DNA of 64,000 nucleotides from Microcebus murinus (GCF_040939455.1 NC_134107.1:16059537-16123536); one strand, 5' to 3'. Positions 22,605 through 34,570 are shown, counted from the stretch's first letter. The notes: generated by a model not told the origin, from the sequence alone. Numbers and translations are program-made.

Positions 22605-22965
22605 TGAATATTTGTGTGCCCCCCCCCCAAACTCATATATTGTAACTCTAACTTCCAATGAGATGGTATTTGGAGGTAGGGCCTTTGGGAAGTAATTAGG
22701 TTAGATGAGGTCATGAGGGGGGAGCCCCCTGATGGAATTAGTGTCCTTCTAAGAAAAGGAAGAGACACTGAACTCTCTCTCTGTCTTTCCCCACCATATG
22801 AAGACATAGCAAGATATCAGCTACCCATAGATGAGAGAAGAGGGCTCAGAATGAAGCCTACTTATTGGACTTCCCAGTCTCCAGTACAGGGAGAAATAAG
22901 TTTCTGTTGTTTAAGCCACTCAGTCTATGGCATTTTGTTATGGCAGTCAGAGCAGACTAATACAT
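22605..22965 (+). mobile_element. MaLR-type solo LTR
   Basis: About 360 bp starts TGAATATTTGTGT and ends in a TAATACA-type terminus, and includes 'gagatggtatttggaggtag', 'ggcctttgggaagtaatta', 'gcttcttattggacttccc' style and 'gtttaagccactcagtctat' segments. This order is typical of MLT/MST-class LTRs. The five bases before (TTCAC) and after (TACAC) could be a diverged 5-bp target-site duplication. No internal MaLR sequence is attached. Confidence 0.65.
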
Positions 22966-23103
22966 ACACATGCTTCTTGGACCTTGTTTTTAACTCAATG
23001 TGAGAGACAGGTATTTTACTAGGAAAATTAATTCATTCATTTTTATTATGATTGTTGATAGTTTGGGACTTATTTGTGCCATCTTTTGAAAATCATCCTT
23101 TCT

Positions 23104-23249
23104 AGCTTTGCATAGTGGCAGTGTCGTACCCAATGAGGTTTATCTGAGGCGCGATTATTGCTAATTGAAAACTTTTCCCAATACTCCACCATGACGACTT
23201 GAAATATGGTTGGCATTGGCAATTTTTAATTCTCCCTATGGGGACTGAA
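23104..23249 (+). ncRNA. U4 snRNA retrocopy, probable pseudogene
   Basis: The whole length of U4 snRNA (about 145 nt) is present: 5' AGCTTTGC, the U6-pairing stem I/II region with 'ccaatgaggtttatctgagg', the 5' stem-loop 'gcgcgattattgctaattga', the 3' stem region with 'ttggcattggcaattttt' covering the Sm site, and a 3' terminal stem-loop. I count about 14 differences from the human gene as remembered. An A-rich tail (23251-23280) follows, and 'gaaaatcatcctttct' before it loosely matches 'gaaaaatgctccttcct' after it, as in an L1-mediated retrocopy. I saw no snRNA PSE or DSE promoter. U4 pairs with U6 in the tri-snRNP; this copy is unlikely to be expressed. Confidence 0.85.
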
Positions 23250-24170
23250 TAAAAAATAAAAATTAAAATTAAGAAAAGAAAAATGCTCCTTCCTCTTTCT
23301 CATGCTTTCTTGTTGTTTCTTTAATACAGGTACATGATAAGGTTTGGGAATCACTCTCTTAATGGGGCCATGTAAGGGCAGATAAGGGGAGCTGGCTTGC
23401 ACTCATGCAATGGACAGAAGGAGGAGACTGCCAGCTGGGCTTCGCTGAGGCAACTTGAACCTCAAACCCTGGATGAGCAGAACATCCTCTTTTGGATACA
23501 GGACCTGCCTGAGGCACTGTTTTGAATTAGGCAAATTTTATTTGCTTCCTCTTTTTTCCTCACCATCTGTAGTTGATCCTGCATTTTGAGTGCTGGAATA
23601 TAGCTGTTTTCACAGAACCCCAAGTTCCTGATTTTATTTTTTTTATCTCCGACTTTTCTACCCTTCAAAATCCAACATGATATGTTTCCTCTTTTTCTCA
23701 GACCATGCTTTCATTTAAGTCCAAATAGCAATCAGCCAGGTCTTGGGAGTTCAACAATCTGATTGGATTAATTCATGCTAAGGTATGACAGATCTACCAT
23801 AGTCTTCTAAGATGAATTGGAATTAAAAAAAAAAAACCCACAGCTCATTAACCTATAAAATTCTTTAATTGCTGAAATAATTGCACACTTTTAAATCTTA
23901 TGAAATATAAACATTACGTTTTGTGATTTTTTGTGTGTGTGCGAAGAGATAAGGATGAGTACCACTGGTAGATTTTACTCTCAATCCCAATTTTATTAAG
24001 ATTTCTTTACATACTTTTTTTTAAAAAAATGTATCCATATCTAGACTATCAAAAAGAGTGAAATTTCCAAAGTTTTTCTTTTTCTTTTCTTTTTTGCAAT
24101 AGCTACAATGTCCATGATGGTCCAAGTTCCAGTGGCAGCATAGAAGAGCAGGGCTAAAAGAGGTCATGAT

Positions 24171-24287
24171 TTTTTTTTTTTTATTTATTTTTATTTTTTT
24201 TTATTTTGGCATATTATGGGGGTACAGATTTTAAGGTTTCAATAAATGCCCATTCCCCCCCTCCCCCCAAAAGTCTGAGTCTCCATC
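24171..24287 (-). mobile_element. Very short L1 3' tail insertion with target-site duplication
   Basis: Poly(T) then 'attttggcatattatggggg' and a C-rich segment are the antisense of the extreme 3' end of a lemur-type L1. The direct repeat AGAGGTCATGATTTT flanks it (about 24159-24174 and 24288-24302). It is a strongly 5'-truncated, recent insertion of only about 117 bp. Confidence 0.85.
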
Positions 24288-24384
24288 AGAGGTCATGATT
24301 TTGTATGTTTTGTTCTTGAAGTACATTATTTTTTGTTGATCAGGGACTCTGAAATGGTAATATAAGTTTTTGATTATAAAGTTC

Positions 24385-24530
24385 TCATAATGGTGCCTAG
24401 CACATGTTCTTTCCTTTATCTGGAATTTGCCACCGCTTTTTTGTCAGGCTCACTCCACCTCACTCTCCAGTCTTCATCTTAGTTGTTGCCTCTCCCAGGA
24501 ACCCTCCTGACCCCTTAGACAGCAGTGGGG
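24385..24530 (+). mobile_element. L2 LINE fragment
   Basis: The order 'tgcctagcacatgttcttt', 'ctggaatttgccaccgctt', 'ccaggaaccctcctgaccc' is the L2 3' region in sense, diverged. A related L2 end appears at 25090-25200 ('agattgtaagctcctgagg'). Confidence 0.5.
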
Positions 24531-25005
24531 CAGACTCCAAGGGATGAACTCATAGCCAGACTTACAGGAAATGCCTTACCCAGTGCCATGCTTCACTAAT
24601 GAGTAGGAAGAAAGTGTTTTGAGAAAGGAGGCACAGCAAATGCCACTTCCATAACAGGGGCCCCAGGTCCATCAGCCTTGGTTCTTTGGACTCACTTGTC
24701 TGCAAAACAATGATTAAAGTTAGCCTAAAAGAGACATTTGTTGGGGGCTTCACTTTTATACCTTGTTACTCACTAAACTACAAAACTGACTCCGTTCCTT
24801 AGTGTAGTTGTGCCTCATGAATCCATAAATAGCAGATGTATTTACAAGAAAGTATCTGTACAGACTAGGTATATTCTACTGACAGTTTTATTACAGTTCC
24901 TTATTTATATTTCACGTAGTAGATTCTGCCAATCAAATTTCATAAAGAGTTCTGGTTCCCAGAGGTGAGAACTGCCCCTGGTTTTCTAGTTACATGTTTA
25001 TGGTA

Positions 25006-25067
25006 ACTTCTTCCTTTCCAACAAGCATATTGAAAGACTTCTTCCTTTCCAACAAGCATATTGAAAG
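25006..25067. repeat. 31-bp tandem duplication
   Basis: The unit beginning ACTTCTTCCTTTCC and ending ATTGAAAG is present twice head to tail (25006-25036 and 25037-25067) with no difference that I can see. The perfect identity means the duplication is recent. Confidence 0.95.
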
Positions 25068-25273
25068 ACTGTTCCCTCCCCTGCCCTCTGCCCAGATTGT
25101 AAGCTCCTGAGGAGTATGGCTGTTTCTTTTAACATCGTATCTCCGTGTGAGAAGAGTTTCTGGCCCATCATAAATACCCACTAAACACTGGTGAGTGAAG
25201 AATGCTACCTTGTGACTTCTGCTTCAATATTAAGTGAGGCTTGCCCAGGAGGGCTAAGTTTCATTGTTTGAAC

Positions 25274-26168
25274 AAATGGAACTAATTTCTGTGGGTCGCA
25301 TATTCAGGTGTGCCACCCACATGCAGCCACAAATAAACCAGCCCACATTGCAGTTCCGTGGGGTTTTTCATTCTCTTCCAGCACAGACAGATAAAATGGA
25401 ATATTCTTCTGATGCAGATACTTCACATAATGCTCCAACACCTGTGTCGATTTGCCTTTGCCTTGGTATCTTTCCACAGCGTAGGCCATTCTCAGTTCAC
25501 AAGAATGAGAATTCTTGTGATATTCACATGGATAATCACAGTCCATGATAATCCATGAGACGGGGACCCCTCCTGGGCTCAGTATACAGTAGTATGCTGG
25601 CAGTTTCTGTATGTAGCCAGCGCTGGGTGAAACGCAGGCTCTTTTCATTCCGCCCTGGCCTCCGGCGGGCATTTATCAGCCCAGCATGAGAGATATCCAG
25701 TCGGGAAATCTTAAAATTAGGATCATCACTCTGGAAAATGAAAACAAAAACAAAAAATTTTATCCCTACTCCTCGATAGCATCCCATTCTAGAGCTCCCA
25801 GCCACTCGTTGTTTAAAGAACCATCATTGCAAAGTTGTTCATTTTGAGCATTGACAATATTTACTCATTCCAATGAATGAATTCATTCTCTCCTCTCCCC
25901 AAAACTGATTTATGTGCATTACAAGAACGTATAAGGAAGAACAACACTAAAGAAAAGCTACGGGAGTTACGAGTACGTGTTTTTTTGTACCTCTCAAATT
26001 CATCATCTCTGTGGTCCATCTCACACCAGCTTCCAGCCTTGCTCTCATTGGAGACGTTGAGCTTCAGCATATCTTCATTTATATAGAGAACTGCCTTCGA
26101 GTGGTTTGCCCTCACTTGCTTTGAAAATGCAGCTGCTCTTATCACCTCACCCAAACTTTCTTGGCAAC
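25274..26168 (-). pseudogene. GLYATL1-like N-acyltransferase pseudogene (last two exons)
   Basis: Two exons with correct splice sites are recognisable on the minus strand. Exon 26168-25991 (after CTTCCCAG, ending before GTACAA) is fully open and encodes CQESLGEVIRAAAFSK onward to NVSNESKAGSW and DDEFE. The last exon starts at 25728 (S-DDPNFK) and has three lesions: a frameshift at about 25600-25620, between RFTQRW and the resumption at ILSPGGVPVSW; an in-frame extra segment of about 11-12 codons after IIMD carrying a small palindrome; and a TGA at 25304-25306 where the family has Trp in its WHQW-like motif. Beyond the TGA, PQKLVPF is still readable, and the ancestral stop is lost as well. The encoded parts match GLYATL1 better than GLYATL2 (VPVSW, QKNIPFYLSVLEENE). 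GLYATL1 conjugates aryl-acyl-CoAs to glutamine. N-terminal exons to the right were not found. Confidence 0.85.
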
Positions 26169-26245
26169 CTGGGAAGAAAGCAATATTGTAAGTGATTGAG
26201 TTCTCTACTTCTGGGGTCCCACCTGAATAATAACTCAATATAATT

Positions 26246-26414
26246 GCTTAGAAGTTCTCAAACTTGAGCTCACACCACAGTCAGCTGGAGCACATATTAC
26301 AACACAGATTGCTGTACCCTTTCCTGACCCAGAGTTTCTCAGAATTTATACTTTTAATATGTTCTCAGGCAATGCTAATGCTGTTAGTTGACCCAATTTG
26401 AGAAGGACTACTGT
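26246..26414 (+). mobile_element. MER20-like DNA transposon
   Basis: Near full length: start 'gaagttctcaaacttgagct', middle 'caacacagattgctgtaccc' and 'cagagtttctcagaattta', and end 'caatttgagaaggactactg', which is the inverted form of the start. It lies just upstream of the pseudogene exon on the pseudogene's minus strand. Confidence 0.65.
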
Positions 26415-26649
26415 CGTCCATTGCCTCTGACTTGTTACCTTGGATATGGATTATCTATCTCCAGTTTATGACTTCACTATTTTCCAGGACTTCCTGTAAT
26501 TTTTGAGGAACTTTGGAGAATATACAATATGTGTTCACATGTAGATCCATGTTGTCAGTCATCTCCTATATAGGATAGTGAAAAGTCACATCAGTACCCT
26601 TGAACTTTTTCATCACCTTTCACTTATTGAGATTGTCAGAAAAAGAAAA

Positions 26650-27180
26650 ATTTAAAAGAAAATTTTCACAGTGGCTCACAATGGCTGAAGTTGGGCACAT
26701 GGCTTATAAAATCTAGACCTCTAACTAAAGCTGACCTCTTGCCCGGGTAACTGGAGTTTGTTAAGTAGTTCACTGAAAGGTACGTTGTAAGCCTGTTTAC
26801 AGATGCAGAACAAAGACAGGATGCAGTCAGTCACCCTCCACCAGACCCTAAGATGCCTAAACGTCCTCCCTAACCAGTCAGCTGCATATTTAACTTATGT
26901 ACAATGTCACTGAGTGCCAGAGTTACAAGAATGTAACTGTTGCTTATTGCCCACCCACTTCTCCCAGATTCTGTGCCACACGCACCCTCCTGTTAGTCAA
27001 GGTGTACATATTCTGCCTCATGTAACCTACTTCAGGACATATTTTTGCTCTATAACGAGTCTGTGTTCCTGGGCTCAAGTCCTCAAGCTTGGCTCAGAAT
27101 AAATCTAACCATGATTTCTCTAAGTCCTGGTACCTGTTATTTCATTTTTCAGTTGACAAAATCTAGGCAGCTGGAATCCA
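26650..27180 (+). mobile_element. ERV-type LTR
   Basis: A layout with TATA-like and poly(A) elements: 'ggacatatttttgctctata' near 27040, a CT-rich stretch, then 'ggctcagaataaatctaacc' with AATAAA at 27098-27103. This matches class I ERV LTR architecture, but I do not know the family. No internal retroviral genes are seen. Confidence 0.42.
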
Positions 27181-27189
27181 CAGTGTCCA

Positions 27190-27858
27190 AGAGCTGGCCA
27201 AGATACTTTAACGGATAACACACATGAGTGACACGTTGCCTTTTCTCAAGGCTTCAGAATATCAGCTTATTAGAATACCAATACTTTCTTCAAAGCCAGA
27301 AGCCTACAAAACAGAACAAAGTAATTGGAATTTTTTGGTAGCAGTCAGGGAAAATTAGGTGGTATTTTATACTCATGGGCTCGGAAGAAGGAGACTTGTG
27401 ATACCATTCTGGCAAGCCAGACTTCACAGAAAGATGAGCATCTGTTTCTGAGGGGGGGATATCAACAAGAAGCGTGAGAGTTTTAGCAGTGAATGTATGA
27501 TGTCAGAAATTATATTGTTAAAGAGTGAAATATGAAATAATGTAACCAATTTTAAAGAAATGTTCAAAAATTAGAAGGTGATTTTATAAATGCAGGTTCC
27601 CAAATATGGCCAAAACCAAAACTGCAAGGAATTTAAAGCAGTAGATATTTTAAGGGAGCTGATTTTAAAAGGAAATAACAAAAGTAGACAAAGTAAAATA
27701 AATAGACAAAGTAACTATTCAAGGAATGATGAAAAGAATATCAAAATGAAGCAGAAGAAAACAAATGGAACAATTAGTAAAAATGAAAACTGAAAATAAT
27801 GAAATGGAGAATAAGACAGGGTGCAAAGGATATGTAAAGCCAAAAGTTCATTTTCATT
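27190..27858 (+). other. A-rich old LINE-like stretch, left of the L1 insertion
   Basis: Very A-rich on the plus strand (for example 27590-27840, with many AAAG/GAAA words), like the sense strand of an old L1. The A-rich plus-strand sequence resumes at 34571 on the other side of the minus-strand L1, so the two parts probably belong to one older element split by that insertion. No open frame of note. Confidence 0.35.
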
Positions 27859-30800
27859 ATTTATTTATTTATTTTAAATTTTTTAAAAATATATTTATTA
27901 TTTATTTTAATAGATTTAGGAAGTACAAGTTGAATTCTGTTACATATATGTGTTGTATACTGGTGGAGTCTGGGCTTTTAGTGTACCTATCACCTGATTG
28001 GTATACATTGTACCCATAGGTAATTTTTCATTCCTCATCCCCTCCCTGCCTCCCTTCTCGTGGGTCTCCAATGTCTATGATACCACTCTGTGTGCCCTGT
28101 GTAGGCATAGTTCAGCTCTCACTTATAAGTTAGAATATGCAGCATTTATTTTTCTGTTCCTGAGTTACTTCACTTAGGAAAAACTAGGTTTTCTTCTATG
28201 ATTTTTATTGCTGCAGGTCTTACCTTTAATTCTTGAATGCATGTTGTGTTAATTCTGTATATGGTGAGAGAGAGGGATCCAGTTTCATTTTTCTGCATGT
28301 AACTATCCAATTTTCTCAACATCATTTATTGAATAGTGTGTCCTTTCCCCAGTGTATGTTTTTGCCAGCTTTTTCAAAGATCACTTGCTTGCAGGTATAT
28401 TGTTTTATTTCTGGGTTTCTGTTCCGTTCATCTATGTGTCTACTTTTATGGCGGTGCTATACTGTTTTGGTTACTATAACCTTGTAGTATAATTTGAATT
28501 TGGGTAATGTGATGCCTCCAGTTTTGTTGTTTTTGCTTAGTATTACTTTGGCTATTTAGACTCCTTTTTGTTTGCATGTGAATTTTAGGATTGGTTTTTA
28601 TAATTTTGTGAAAATTGACATTGGCATTTTGATGGGAATTGCATTGAATCTGTATATTGCTTTGGGCAGTATGTTCATTTTAACAATATTGATTGTTCCA
28701 ATCCATGAGCAATGGGGTGTTTTTCCATTTGTTTGTGTTGTCTATGATTTATTTTATCAGTGATCTGTAGTTCTACTTGTAGGAATCTTTCACCTCCTTG
28801 GTTAAATTTATTCCTAGGTTTTTTTGTTTCTTTTTTGATAGTTGTAAATGAGATTGAGTTCTTGATTCAGTTCTCAGCTTGGTCATTTTGTTCTTGGTGT
28901 CTAGAAATGCCATTGAATTTTATATGTTGATTTTATAATGTGAGACTTTGCTGAATTCATTTATAAAATCTAGGAGTCTTTTGGAGGAGTCCTGAGGGTT
29001 TTCTAGGTATAAGATTATATCATCAGCAAACAGAGATAGTTTTACTTTCTTTTTTCCAATTCGGATGCCCTTTGTTTTCTCTCTTGCCTGATTACTCTGG
29101 CGTAGACTTCCAGTACTATGTTGAATAGGAATTGTGAAAATGGGTCACTTCTTGTTCCACTTCTTAAGAAGAATGCTTTCAACTTTTCCACATTCAGTAT
29201 GATGTTGGCTGTCAGTTTGTCATACATTGCTTTTATTATTTTGGGGTATATTCCTCCTTTGCTGAGGTTTTTTTCTAAGATTTTTTTTATCATGAAGGGA
29301 TGCTGGTTTTTATTGAATGATTTTTCTGCATCTATTGAGATGGTTATAGGGATTTTGTTTTTAATTCTGCTTATGTGGTGAATCATATTTATTTACTCGT
29401 GTATGTTGAACCATTCTTGCATCCCTGGGATGAAACCCACTGGATTGTGGTGAGTTATCCTTTCGATGTGCTGTTGGATTCCGTTTTTTAGCAGTTTGTT
29501 GAGGATTTTCATGTCAAATTTCTAAAAAAAAATTTATTTAATAGATTTAGGAAGTACAAGTTTAATTCTGTTACATATATGTGTTGTATAGTGGTGGAGT
29601 CTGGGATTTTAGTGTACCCATCACCTGAGTAGTATACATTGTACCCATAGGTAATTTTTCATTCCTCATCCCCTCCCTTCCTCCCTCCTTGTGAGTTTCC
29701 AATGTCTATGATACCACTCTGTGTGCCCTTGTGTAGGCATAGTTCAGCTCTCACTTATAAGTTAGATATAAGTGTTCAGACAATAACTCACTCTGTGAGT
29801 TCACACAATAACTCACTCACAGACAATAACACACTCTGTGTGCCCTTGTATAGGTATAGTTCAGCTGTCACTTATAAGTTAGATATAAGTGTTCAGACAA
29901 TAACTGTCCATCACAGTTATTGATGTGTAGTTTTCTTTTTCTGTCACATCCTTTGCTGGCTTTGGTATTCTGTGACACTGGCTTCATAGAATGAGTTCAG
30001 GAGGATTCTCTCCTTCTTGATCTTTTGAAAAAGTTTCAGTAGGATTGGCACCAGTTCTTCTTTGTATGTCTGGTAGAATTCAGCTGTGAATCTATCTAGT
30101 CCTGAGCTTTTTTTTGTTGGGAGATTTTTTATTACTGATTTAGCTTTGATACTCAATATTGGTCTGTTCAGGAGTTCTATTTCTTCCTGTAACAATATGA
30201 GGAGGTTGTATGGTTTCAGGAATTCATCCATTTCCTCATTTTGTCTAGGTATTCTAGTTTGTGAGCATGTACTTGTTCATAATAGTCTCTGATGATCTTT
30301 AGTATTTCTGAAGTATCAGTTGTAATGTCTCCTTTTTCATTTCTGATAGTGTTTATATGGATCTTTTCTCTTTTCTTGGTTATTCTGGGCAGTGGGTTAT
30401 CAATTTTGTTTATCTTTCAAAGAACCAACCATTCATTTCATTGATCCTTTGTATATATATATTTTTGCCCCTATTTCATTTACTTCTGCTTTGATCTTTG
30501 TTATTTCTTTTCTTCTGCTAACTTTGGTTTTGGTTTGTTCTTGTTTTTCTAGTTCCTTGAGGTGTGATGTTAGTTTATAACTTGTGATCTTTCTGATGTA
30601 GGCATTTAATGCTGTACACTTCCTTCTTAGCACTGCTTTTTCTGTATCCCACATGTTTTCATTTTCACTCATTTAAAAAAATTTTAAATTTCTTCCTTTG
30701 TTCCTTCATTGACTCTGATTGTTCAGGAGCATGTTGTTTAGTTTTCATGTACTTGTGTAGTTTCTGAAGTTCGTCTTGGTGTTGGTTTCTATATTTATTA

Positions 30801-33800
30801 CACTGTGGTCTGAGAAAATACTTGACATAATTTTTGTTTTTAAACATTTGTTAAGACCTGTTTTGTGCCCTACAACGTGGAGAATGTTCTATGTGTTGAT
30901 GAAAAGAATGTGTATTCTGTAGATGTTGGGTGGAATGTTCTGTGAATTCCCATTAAGTCCATTTACTTTAAAGTCTAATTTAAGTCCAATATTTCTTTGC
31001 TGATTTTCTGTTTTAATGATCTATCTAGTGCTGTGAGTGGGGTGTTCAAGTCTCTCATTATTATTCTGTGCTGTCTCTTTTTTAGGTCTAGTAACATTTG
31101 TTTAATAAACTGAGTGCTCCAATGTTATGTGCATCCATATTTAGGATTGTTATATCCTCTTGCTGAATGGATCCCTTTATCATTATATTATGACTTTATT
31201 TGTCTTTTTTTTTTTTTTTTTACTGTTTTTGATTTAAAGTCTGTTTTATATAAGTATAGTTACTCCTGCTTGTTTTTGGTTTCTGTTTGCACGAAATGTC
31301 TTTTTCTTTACTTTCCTTACTTTATCCCTTTACTTTCAGTCTGTGCCTTTATAGGTAAGGTGGGTTTCTTGTAAGCAAAATAAATCTGGATCATGTTTTA
31401 ATGCATTCTGCCAATCTACATATTTTAAGTGGGACATTTAATCCATTTATGTTTAAGGTTAATGTTATAGGTGAGGCTTTGTTCTCATCATATTGTTAAT
31501 TTCTAGTTGTTTTATATATTCTTTATTTCTTTTTCTATTTTTATTTTTGTGGTTTGCTGAACTTTTGGCATGTTGCCATTTAATTCATTTCTCTTCCTCC
31601 TTTGTGTGATTGTTTTAATAGACCTGCACCTTTTGTATTTTTGTGTTTTTTCATGATGATGAATATTGATTTTTCATTTCCGTGTTTAAGATACCTTTGG
31701 GCATTTCCTGTAGTGCCAATATAATGGTGATGAATTCCTTTAGCATTTGCTTATAGGGAATGACTTTATTTCTCCTTCATTTCTGAAACTTATTCTGGCA
31801 GTGTATACCATTCTTGGCTAACAGTTTTTTTCCTTCAGCATTTTAAAAATGGCATCCCATTCTCTTCTGGCCTGTAAGGATTCTGTTGAGAAATCCACTG
31901 TTAGTCTGATGGAGTTTCCTTTATAGATGACTAGACATTGTTCTCTTGCTAACTTTAAAATTCTTTTTTTGAGTTTGACTTTAGTCATTCTGATTATAAA
32001 TATGCTGTGGGGAAGTCTTTTTGACAATGTATTTTCCTGAGGCTTGTTGAGCCTCCTGTATCTGAATGTCTAACTCTCTTGCTTTTCCTGGGAAGTTTTC
32101 ATCAATCATTTCCTTTAATAGGTTTCCTAAATCTTTTAATCTATCTTTCCTCTCAGGAATGTTGATAATTTGTAAGTTTAGTTGCTTGAGGTAGTTCCTG
32201 ATATCCCAAAGGGTTTGCTTATATTTTTTAATTCTTTTGTCCTTATTTTTGTGTGACTAGATTACTTCAAAAACACCTGTTTTTTAGTTTATAGAATTTC
32301 TTTCTTCTGCTTGGTTCTATTTTTGAAGCTTTCAAATATGTTTTGCATTTCCTTCAATGAATTCTTCAGCTCCAGAATTTTTATTATTTTTTTAAATGAT
32401 ATCTCCTTGATACATTTCTCATTCATACCCTGAGTTGATTTTCTGATTTCTTTGTATTGTTTTTTAGATTTATCTTGAATCTCATTGAGCTTCTTTAAAA
32501 ATCAATATCTGGAATTTATCTATCATTATGAGGAATTCTTTCTGATTGGGATTCATTGCTGGAAAATTGTTTTGGTTCTTTGGTGGTGTCCTATTTCCTT
32601 GCTTTTTCATGTTTCCTGTGTTCTTCCATTGATATCTGGATATCTGGTGTGTTAGTCACTTGTTCTGATTTTTTTTTTTCTTTTGGGGATCAAGTAGAAC
32701 TGAACTTGTTCTGATTTTTTAAAATTTGCTTTTGAAGAGGAAACTTTTTTTCCTAAAGATGTATATATGTTGTTGCTTGAGTAGGACAGTTTGGCTTTGA
32801 TTTTGGGTATCTGTATTAGTGTGATCTTTGTATGATTTCTTAGGCAGCACACAAGGTTAATGGTATCTGTGATATCCTTGGTGGTTTAGAGAACAGTTAT
32901 TATTTGAGGCTGCGGTGAAGTTTTGCTGCAGACTTGAACACCAGCTGAGCCAGTCATTGGTCTCCTGTGGTGGCAGCAGTAGGCTAAGTATGCCTGACAT
33001 TGGGCCCAAAGAGGCTTACACTGGCAATGGTGTCAATGCATCCTGAGGAGCCAATTCTTGGGCTTTCACATGGCTTGCTCAGAACCTAGTAGTTGAAGAA
33101 GAAGGCTGGGTGTAGGGCCAGGTTCTCAGGCCCCTGAGCATAGGTGTGACGTGGGAGGTGGCAGTAGCAGTGGTGGAGCCACCCACTAGGACCCAAGTTG
33201 ATTGGTATTACTGGTAGCTGCAATGGATTGGGCAGGCTAGTTCCCAGTCCCACAGCTGCCTGTAACAGAGTGTTGGGTGTTTTCCTAAGTATTCTTAGCA
33301 GAGCTTGATCTCCCATATTCCTTCCTGGGTGGCAGCTGTAGTGATATCATCTTGAGCTTGGCCTAAGGAAAGAGCATTTCCCAGTGTTAAACCCTCAAAA
33401 TTGTGCCACCTATGGGCTTGCAATCAAAGAGGGCAGGGCCCCTTTCAGGCAAACAGCCTGGGCAAGAAACCATGAGGAGTGTGCTGTGCTCACATCTCAA
33501 TCTCACAGGAGCCCATAAGAGGGTAATGGGAATTGTCCTAGGTGTGTGTAGAGGAGCTTGGGCTTCCCTGTTCCTCCTCAGCTTGGAGGGGTGCAGCTGT
33601 GTCAGCCAAAACTCAGCCCATGGGTGGGATGCTTCCCAGCTTTATACTCCCCAAATGGCTCCTTGGAGCTATGAGCACAGAGGGTGGGGGCCTTTTCAGG
33701 CAGGATCCTCTGGCAGGAAGCTGTAGGGAATCTGATTCACTTGAGACTTGGGACCCATAGCAGATGGCTGTAGGATGTTGGGCAAGGTCCCAGATTCATG

Positions 33801-34570
33801 CTCAATGGTCTCCTTTCCCTGCCCCTCCCCAGCCAGGTGGGGCTGCAGCCACATCTGCCCAAACTCAGCTTGAGGGTGAGTCACAGCCCAATGTCAAACT
33901 TTCAAAATGGCACCTAGGACCTGTGTCCAGAAAGGCTGGAGCCCCACCCAGGCAAGCAGCATGGGTAAGAAACTGCTGTCTGCTCACACATCAGTCTTAG
34001 CAGCCCACAGCAGGGTGGTGGGGACCTTCCCCAGGGTTTGTGGGAGCACCTGGGCTCCTCTATCCCTCCTCAGTACTGACAGTGGCTACAGCCATCCTGC
34101 AGTTCCCTGGTATCAAGTTTCTCAGAATGGTGCCCAGCTCAAGCTGCTCTAGGCTTGGATGCCTGTGGGATTCCACATGGATTCCATTTCTGGAGCAATA
34201 CCTCTGTGCGGTATCCAAATAGCTCCCTGTGTTTGGCCCGAGACCTGCATGAGTCAGGGGGTTCTTTTGTAGCCAAGATCATAAAAGCTTATCTTGGAGA
34301 GTGGGGCTCTGGGGGTCTCTCTCTTATTGTTTCCCTGAGTCTAGGAGCTTTTCCCAGCTCTTAGCCAGGCCCTGCCTGGGCAAGTTACCATGACCCTGTC
34401 CTTACCCACTTTTGATGCTTCTGGTTGTTTTCCTGGTAAATCCTAGTGTTCTCTCCTAGACAATCTGATTGTTTGAAATGTTAGAATGGAATTACTATCC
34501 TGGCTCTTGTATCTGAAAGAGGCATATACTACCTGTGTCTAGGCTGCTATCTTGATCCTATCTAAAACCT
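27859..34570 (-). mobile_element. Near full-length L1, inactive, minus strand
   Basis: The 3' UTR lies at the left (27870-28140), the reverse transcriptase ORF2 fills 28150 to about 32050 apart from a nested insertion, ORF1 and spacer follow to about 32650, and a GC-richer 5' UTR runs from about 32880 to 34560, ending in the 'ctgctatcttgatcc' form. The flanks carry imperfect direct repeats: AAAAGTTCATTTTCATT (27842-27858) and AAAAATTCATTTTTCAAT (34571-34588), taken as the target-site duplication. ORF2 is broken into pieces of at most about 114 codons, so it is dead. Recognisable RT-region translation includes [20 protein letters not shown]. Total length without the nested piece is about 6.3 kb, as for a full L1. 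Confidence 0.88.
29522..29905 (-). mobile_element. Nested L1 3' UTR fragment inside ORF2, with internal tandem duplication
   Basis: A second copy of the L1 3' UTR, very similar to 27890-28130 (same 'atagatttaggaagtacaag' and 'tctgttacatatatgtgttg'), interrupts ORF2 of the outer L1; ORF2 homology continues at about 29906. Within it a 72-bp unit, from CTCTGTGTGCC to CAGACAATAACT, occurs at 29717-29788 and again at 29834-29905, with CACTCTG/ACAATAACTC-rich filler between them. It arose either by nested retrotransposition or by gene conversion. Confidence 0.7.
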
